Of a stretch of 64,000 bases of DNA, positions 60,014-64,000 are shown piece after piece (position 1 is the stretch's first letter; the number at the start of each line of letters is the position of its first letter). The stretch is taken from positions 5,778,734 to 5,842,733 of the forward strand of contig CP136061.1 of the NCBI GenBank assembly GCA_032622095.1. Direction: 5' to 3'. Below the pieces are notes generated by a model. It was not told the origin of the DNA. It made no database searches and saw nothing but the letters and a program-made list of their open reading frames with translations. This DNA is from Siphonodentalium dalli (taxonomy: Eukaryota > Mollusca > Scaphopoda > Gadilida > Siphonodentaliidae). The translations under genes were made by a program, and so were the position numbers.

Positions 60014-60988
60014 AAATTGTGGAATAGCCTAGAATACATGGGTAATTTAATGCAATGCATCGTCGATATAATACATTACAATAAATACACCGAGGCCCCG
60101 TACCACAGCCTCTGCAGGACATGTGCCTGTATTCGTTCACAAGTCTGCCCATACAATGTACCTAACATGTACCTATATAATAACCCAAACATATACTTAT
60201 GAATACTTCCCGCTGGCATATTACTACTGTTGTTGCTTCCAATTCTAAGTATTATATAACACATATAACATATTCTGGTATAATTATTACAATAAGGCCA
60301 AAAAAAATAATACCTGTGTTTGGGGTAACTTGACCTGAAAAAATTTGGGTAGGTAGGGATTATCTTTTTTTTTTTAAATTTTTTTTTTTTTATATGAAGG
60401 CTATAAATGCCATATAACTTACCAGTTAAATTATACGATGTTGACTGTATGTCTTTCCCTTGTTTGTCAATTATATTCAGTTGTCATCAGGTGAGTATCT
60501 TTATGATGAGACTCATGTCTCTAATATTTGGTGAAACATTTTAACGTTAATTTCAGTAAACAAAAGCCATTGAAAAGTCAGAAACACCGCTTGGTTCCAT
60601 TTAGATGAGTTATGATTTATATATTATTTTACATGTAGCTGCAAGCCTTGAACTGTGCATATTAATAATTTAAGACTGACATTTTGTACTTTAAATATTG
60701 AACAAGAGTCTTCATTTGTGTTACTTGTAAACAAATTGAAAGTTCATCTGCAGCAGCAACATTTAAGCTACATGTATCTCAATGATTGAAAGCAGATGTT
60801 TTTTTTTTAATTTTCAATGGGCTGTTTGCTGAAAATACATTGTGAAACAATAATATAAAGCTTCATTTATTTGACATTTCAGGAATTTATTCTATTTAAA
60901 GTTCATAGAATTGTATTAAGAATTCATTTTATAATGACAGCTTATGGTGTCAGACAATAAAAGTATGTCTTTAATATATATAGAGAAT
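60014..60988. other. AT-rich DNA, one possible minus-strand exon
   Basis: On the minus strand about 60431-60476 an open stretch DKQGKDIQSTSYNLT ends at a good donor (ACTG|GTAAGTTATATG). It is unassigned. Poly-T runs at 60366-60393. Confidence 0.3.
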
Positions 60989-62126
60989 TCATTTAGATTT
61001 TGGTTTTCCAAACAGCCTCTGTGTAATAGCATTGAGTCCATGCCTTTGACACTCATCACAAATCGGAAGCACAGTTTTGAAACATTTCTTTAATTCCAGA
61101 TCGATGGGAGTGTCCTCGTGGCCACAGTAAGCACATATATCTTTTCGCCCTATATCATTTGCAGCATAATATGGAATTTCGATAGGAGAGGCACACGATT
61201 AACCTGGTCTCACAACAGCCTTTTTGATGAGACAGTGATCAGGTTCTAACAGATGGTCACCACAATGGTATTCAAATTCAGACATACTGAGTGCTAAATG
61301 CATTTTCTCCCGATCGGTCAGTCGGTTTTTGCTGTAGATCACACGTGGCTTCCTACATTCGCAACATTCTGTCGTCATCCTTGTATTTTGAGCAGAGAGC
61401 GGGATGTCTGACACTGAGTCACATGGTGAACTTGTACTATTGGTGGTATCCATGTTCTCTGTAGACTCTGCTGCTGCGTCAGGTTTCTTCTTTTTTTGTT
61501 TGGAATGTATACTGTCTGCTGCGGCAGTGTGCTTTCAGGAATGCTTGGTATGAAGCAACTTTGCTTGTGTGGACTCGTTGAAGGCAATTGATTTTAATTT
61601 CGGGAAATAATTTAAGAATTTCAGCTTCGATTTCTTCACATGTGACAGGCTCCATGACTTGTACATGTTTCTCCTTCAATTGCAACCTTGAAAAGCGTGA
61701 TGCAATAACCTCTTTAACTGGTTTTATACACTGGTTCCATTCATCTTTAAACCCAGGTTTCGACACTTTTCTCATCTCTTTCATCGAATTCAAACCTTTC
61801 GTTGCTTTCTCTGTATCTTCGGAGCACTTTTCTCGACACAAGGCACAGTTTTGTAAGCCAAGATTTAGCAAGGCCATACACCTCTCAGCAGGGTTAATCC
61901 AACTCTGTGCTGGTGCACACCGGCACAGAATGATCATGTCTAAATTGTGGATTTTGAATAGCGCTATGTTTGTGATCTTAACACTTTCAAGTGTATTTCG
62001 CTGATCTGTGCCTCCATCCGAAAACTTCAGCAGTATCTTCTTTTCATCCATCGATCTCAACATCTTGGTTTGTGTTGCTGCATGCCTCATCGGTGAGGCC
62101 AAAGCGAAAAATAGGCATGTTTCCAC
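60989..62126 (-). pseudogene. transposase-like protein with SDGGxDxR and SWxNPxER motifs, broken
   Basis: The first block (62126 to about 61480) has KILLKFSDGGTDQR, a hydrophobic LFKIHNLDMIILCR, SWINPAER and LNLGLQNCALCREKC. The acidic D...E spacing suggests a DDE-type catalytic core, a protein type I know from uncharacterised invertebrate transposon proteins; no superfamily can be named. After a one-base slip in an A-run (about 61490) the frame continues with zinc-binding segments (TTECCECRKPR, YHCGDHLL). It passes one in-frame TAA near 61199 and ends with CAYCGHEDTP...ICDECQRHG and TGA at 60989. The N-terminus is absent, with a G-rich stretch just upstream. So: truncated, one frameshift, one nonsense codon. 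Confidence 0.6.
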
Positions 62127-62684
62127 TCCCCCGCCCGCCCCACCTCAAAACCCCCCGACGAAACTCACTTTATTTATTTTCCAAATCCCGAAAAATAAAA
62201 TACGATGTATTTACTATTTCCACGTGAATTAATACTACACTATTTATATTGTTATATATAGACCTCTCACATAAACAAGCATACTAAAATTGTCTCCTTA
62301 TTTGGTTATTAAATCGACCCACTGACAATAAAATTCCGTGTTGTGACCGATATAGCAACAGATTGTAAACAAAAACAAACGCGCACGTGGCTTTCAGACA
62401 CACTGTAAAATGAAGCTCCATGGCGCATTAGGGTGGTGAGTTTATGACCGCATTATTAATGTACGTCAACTAACGACATGCCCAAATATACCGGCAAAAT
62501 AATGCTACACAATATTTACGCGAACGCAATCGCAAAGAATACATCTGTCCCAAAACTTCTGAAAAGAACGGACTGTAACAACCGGATGATATAGGCCTAC
62601 GGTAATTTACCGAACGGAAGCCGGAGTGTATATTTACCGGAAGATCTAAAACAATTTTGCCAACATCCGGGAAATAGTGTCAAC
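62127..62684. promoter_or_regulatory. possible promoter region of a plus-strand gene
   Basis: The last ~100 bp contain ETS-like sites (TTTACCGGAAGATC at 62635, GAACGGAAGCCGGAG at 62614, ATCCGGGAAAT at 62665) just before an ATG, a housekeeping-type promoter layout. Upstream is unremarkable. Confidence 0.3.
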
Positions 62685-62738
62685 ATGTCTTCTTCTTCTC
62701 TTCTTCCGATAAAATGCAACTCCCTGCAGAAGTCTTCT
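62685..62738 (+). CDS. possible first coding exon of an unidentified gene
   Basis: ATG at 62685 gives MSSSSLLPIKCNSLQKSS, then TCT|GTAAGA, a fair donor, phase 0. The serine/leucine/lysine start could be a targeting sequence. No following exon is visible before the window ends; the next DNA is a LINE fragment. Uncertain. Confidence 0.3.
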
Positions 62739-62877
62739 GTAAGAATATTATCGCATTTGTGCGCACAGGCGGATGAGGATGTCGTTAAAAGCTAATATTG
62801 GTGAAATTAATATAAGGATTGTGTATAATACAAGTAAAATCATCATGAGTGGAGTTAAAAAATCGGTTCTGTCATCC

Positions 62878-63060
62878 TCAGTAGCCTGTTTTGAGCATCT
62901 CCTTCTGAAAGTCTTCCAGGGAGGTGCAAGCCACTGCCTCTTCAGATAGGGCGTTCCACATCCGTATGGCCGACGGAAAGAAGGAGTATTTATACGCATC
63001 TACTCGCACATGATACTGAGTGTAACGCTGGTTATGGCCTCGTGATCTGGCGTGGTATCC
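62878..63060 (-). pseudogene. LINE reverse-transcriptase C-terminal fragment
   Basis: The minus strand reads RYTQYHVRVDAYKYSFFPSA, then IRMWNALSEEAV, SLEDFQKEML and TGA at 62878. DAYKYSFFP followed by W-N-x-L is the usual end of jockey/CR1-type RT proteins in molluscs. Cut at its upstream side by the tandem repeat at 63060. Confidence 0.7.
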
Positions 63061-63180
63061 AGCTAACTGGGACCTTGGCTAACTGGGACCTTGGCTAACT
63101 GGGACCTCAAGTCAGGCTAACTGGGACCTTGGCTAACTGGGACCTTCTGGCTAACTGGGACCTTGGCTAACTGGGACCTT
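63060..63180 (+). repeat. 16 bp tandem repeat GGCTAACTGGGACCTT
   Basis: About seven units, two with short insertions. It starts exactly where the LINE fragment stops. Confidence 0.9.
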
Positions 63181-64000
63181 CAGATATATTATTAATCATT
63201 TCATTAAAATCAATTTTTATTAAGTCATGAGAAAGATAAAAACAAATGAAATGTTAACATTTTAGATAAATAACATTAAACAAAACAGTAAAAACACAAT
63301 AAAAACACTATATAAGTCTGCTGGTTTTGCAGTTCTGTGTAGCACGATGGAGGCTGTAGCACTGTATCTGCATGTATATACCCATACTGGTATGCTGTAT
63401 TTACTCTGTCACGCATGTCACGCATGTCTGGTTCTTCAACTGGTGAGAATACCTGAGTGCATTCTCTGTCACGCCTGTCTGGTTCTGGAACTGGTGCGAA
63501 TAACTGAGTGCATTCTCTGAGAAGTTGACTGGTTGAGACCTCTTTGGCGTCCTATTTGTCCCATAGGCTGAAGATTTTCCCCTGCATTACCGTGGTGTTC
63601 TTCTTCTGGCGACACGTCAACTTTCATTCACTCACCATCTTAATTGTTGTCAGAATCTCCTTGGCTTCTTGATACAACAGAGTCAGGAGGAGATACAGTG
63701 GTAAGTTTTATAGATTGTCAATGTTAATGGCTAATTACCTATTATATCTCCACAGCACACTTGTGACTTGCTTCACTTCTATTCAAACTCTAACTGCTGT
63801 TTCTGTCCATGATGTCATTTCCAGGTCATGAGTTCACTTCCTGTTTCACTGATGTTAATGACACTGTAGCTCTTCCTGTTTCACTGATGTTAATGACACT
63901 GTAGCTCAACAATCTCCCTCTTTTCTCTTTTTATGTTGTTTTAGTTCTTTTGATAAAACCACAGAAATATTTACAAATATACAGTCCGTATCATCCATTT
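63181..64000. other. non-coding DNA with two short duplications
   Basis: GTCACGC(A/C)TGTCTGGTTCT repeats at 63418 and 63468. A 31-35 bp segment TTCACTGATGTTAATGACAC...TGTAGCTC repeats at 63842-63905; its GACACTGTAGCTC part matches the 5' end of family C elements. Confidence 0.6.

Noticed and set aside
59135-60152. 125-codon minus-strand frames with LLDEIGYLHGVINSSY
   Set aside because: They are translations of the ~190 bp core repeat of family I and repeat with it.

Overview
The window is animal nuclear DNA: intron-split genes, GT/AG splice sites, dense transposon debris and a long satellite, with no bacterial operon structure. Repeats built of ~160-190 bp core units plus an (ACGG)n-type microsatellite and a terminal hairpin (like bivalve 'pearl' elements and other Helitron-like non-autonomous elements) point to a marine lophotrochozoan, most likely a bivalve mollusc. 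The species is inferred, not proven.

Region 1-1800 holds a foldback minisatellite (155-1236) and a ~207 bp tandem repeat (from ~1745). At 2036-30157 lies a nested structure. A transposon-like unit with ~330-410 bp terminal inverted repeats and a 10 bp flanking duplication (GGATAGGGCG at 2026-2035 and 30158-30167) sits in that tandem repeat. Inside it is a head-to-tail array of ten Helitron-like units (4288-29770, all in minus orientation, each junction exactly CTAG|TC or a small variant). One of these units is split at an AACAAT duplication by a 14.7 kb giant palindrome (10863-25601). The palindrome has two nearly identical 6516 bp arms around a 1695 bp pyrimidine-rich loop. Each arm carries one intact 192-codon gene of unknown family with its own TATA box and polyA signal, a cluster of heat-shock-element-like sites near the tip, and a repeated ACCTTAAAGGTACACGTCA motif. 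The 6 bp duplication, AG...CT termini and trinucleotide tip repeats suggest integrase-type insertion and perhaps protein-primed replication, as in Polintons; that is inference. This is the best candidate for an undescribed system.

Region 30168-64000 is host DNA crowded with small elements. These are piggyBac-like foldback MITEs (TTAACCC ends), pogo/mariner-like foldbacks (TACAGTAATG ends), palindromic GAATGAGGTCC elements, four copies of Helitron-like tandem-core elements, a 59 bp satellite of ~51 copies, and fragments of LINE and Penelope-like reverse transcriptases. Threaded through them on the minus strand are exons of a MICOS subunit gene (MIC19/CHCHD3-CHCHD6 family). They include a twin CX9C exon (44827-44962) and others at 55471-55531, 53680-53768, 52441-52511 and 38345-38368, whose splice phases join without conflict. 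The first exon and most of the coiled-coil region were not found. A broken transposase-like gene (60989-62126, minus) and a possible first exon of a plus-strand gene (62685-62738) close the window.

Most open reading frames in the window are chance or repeat-derived frames and are not listed. There are no tRNA, rRNA or CRISPR features that I can support.
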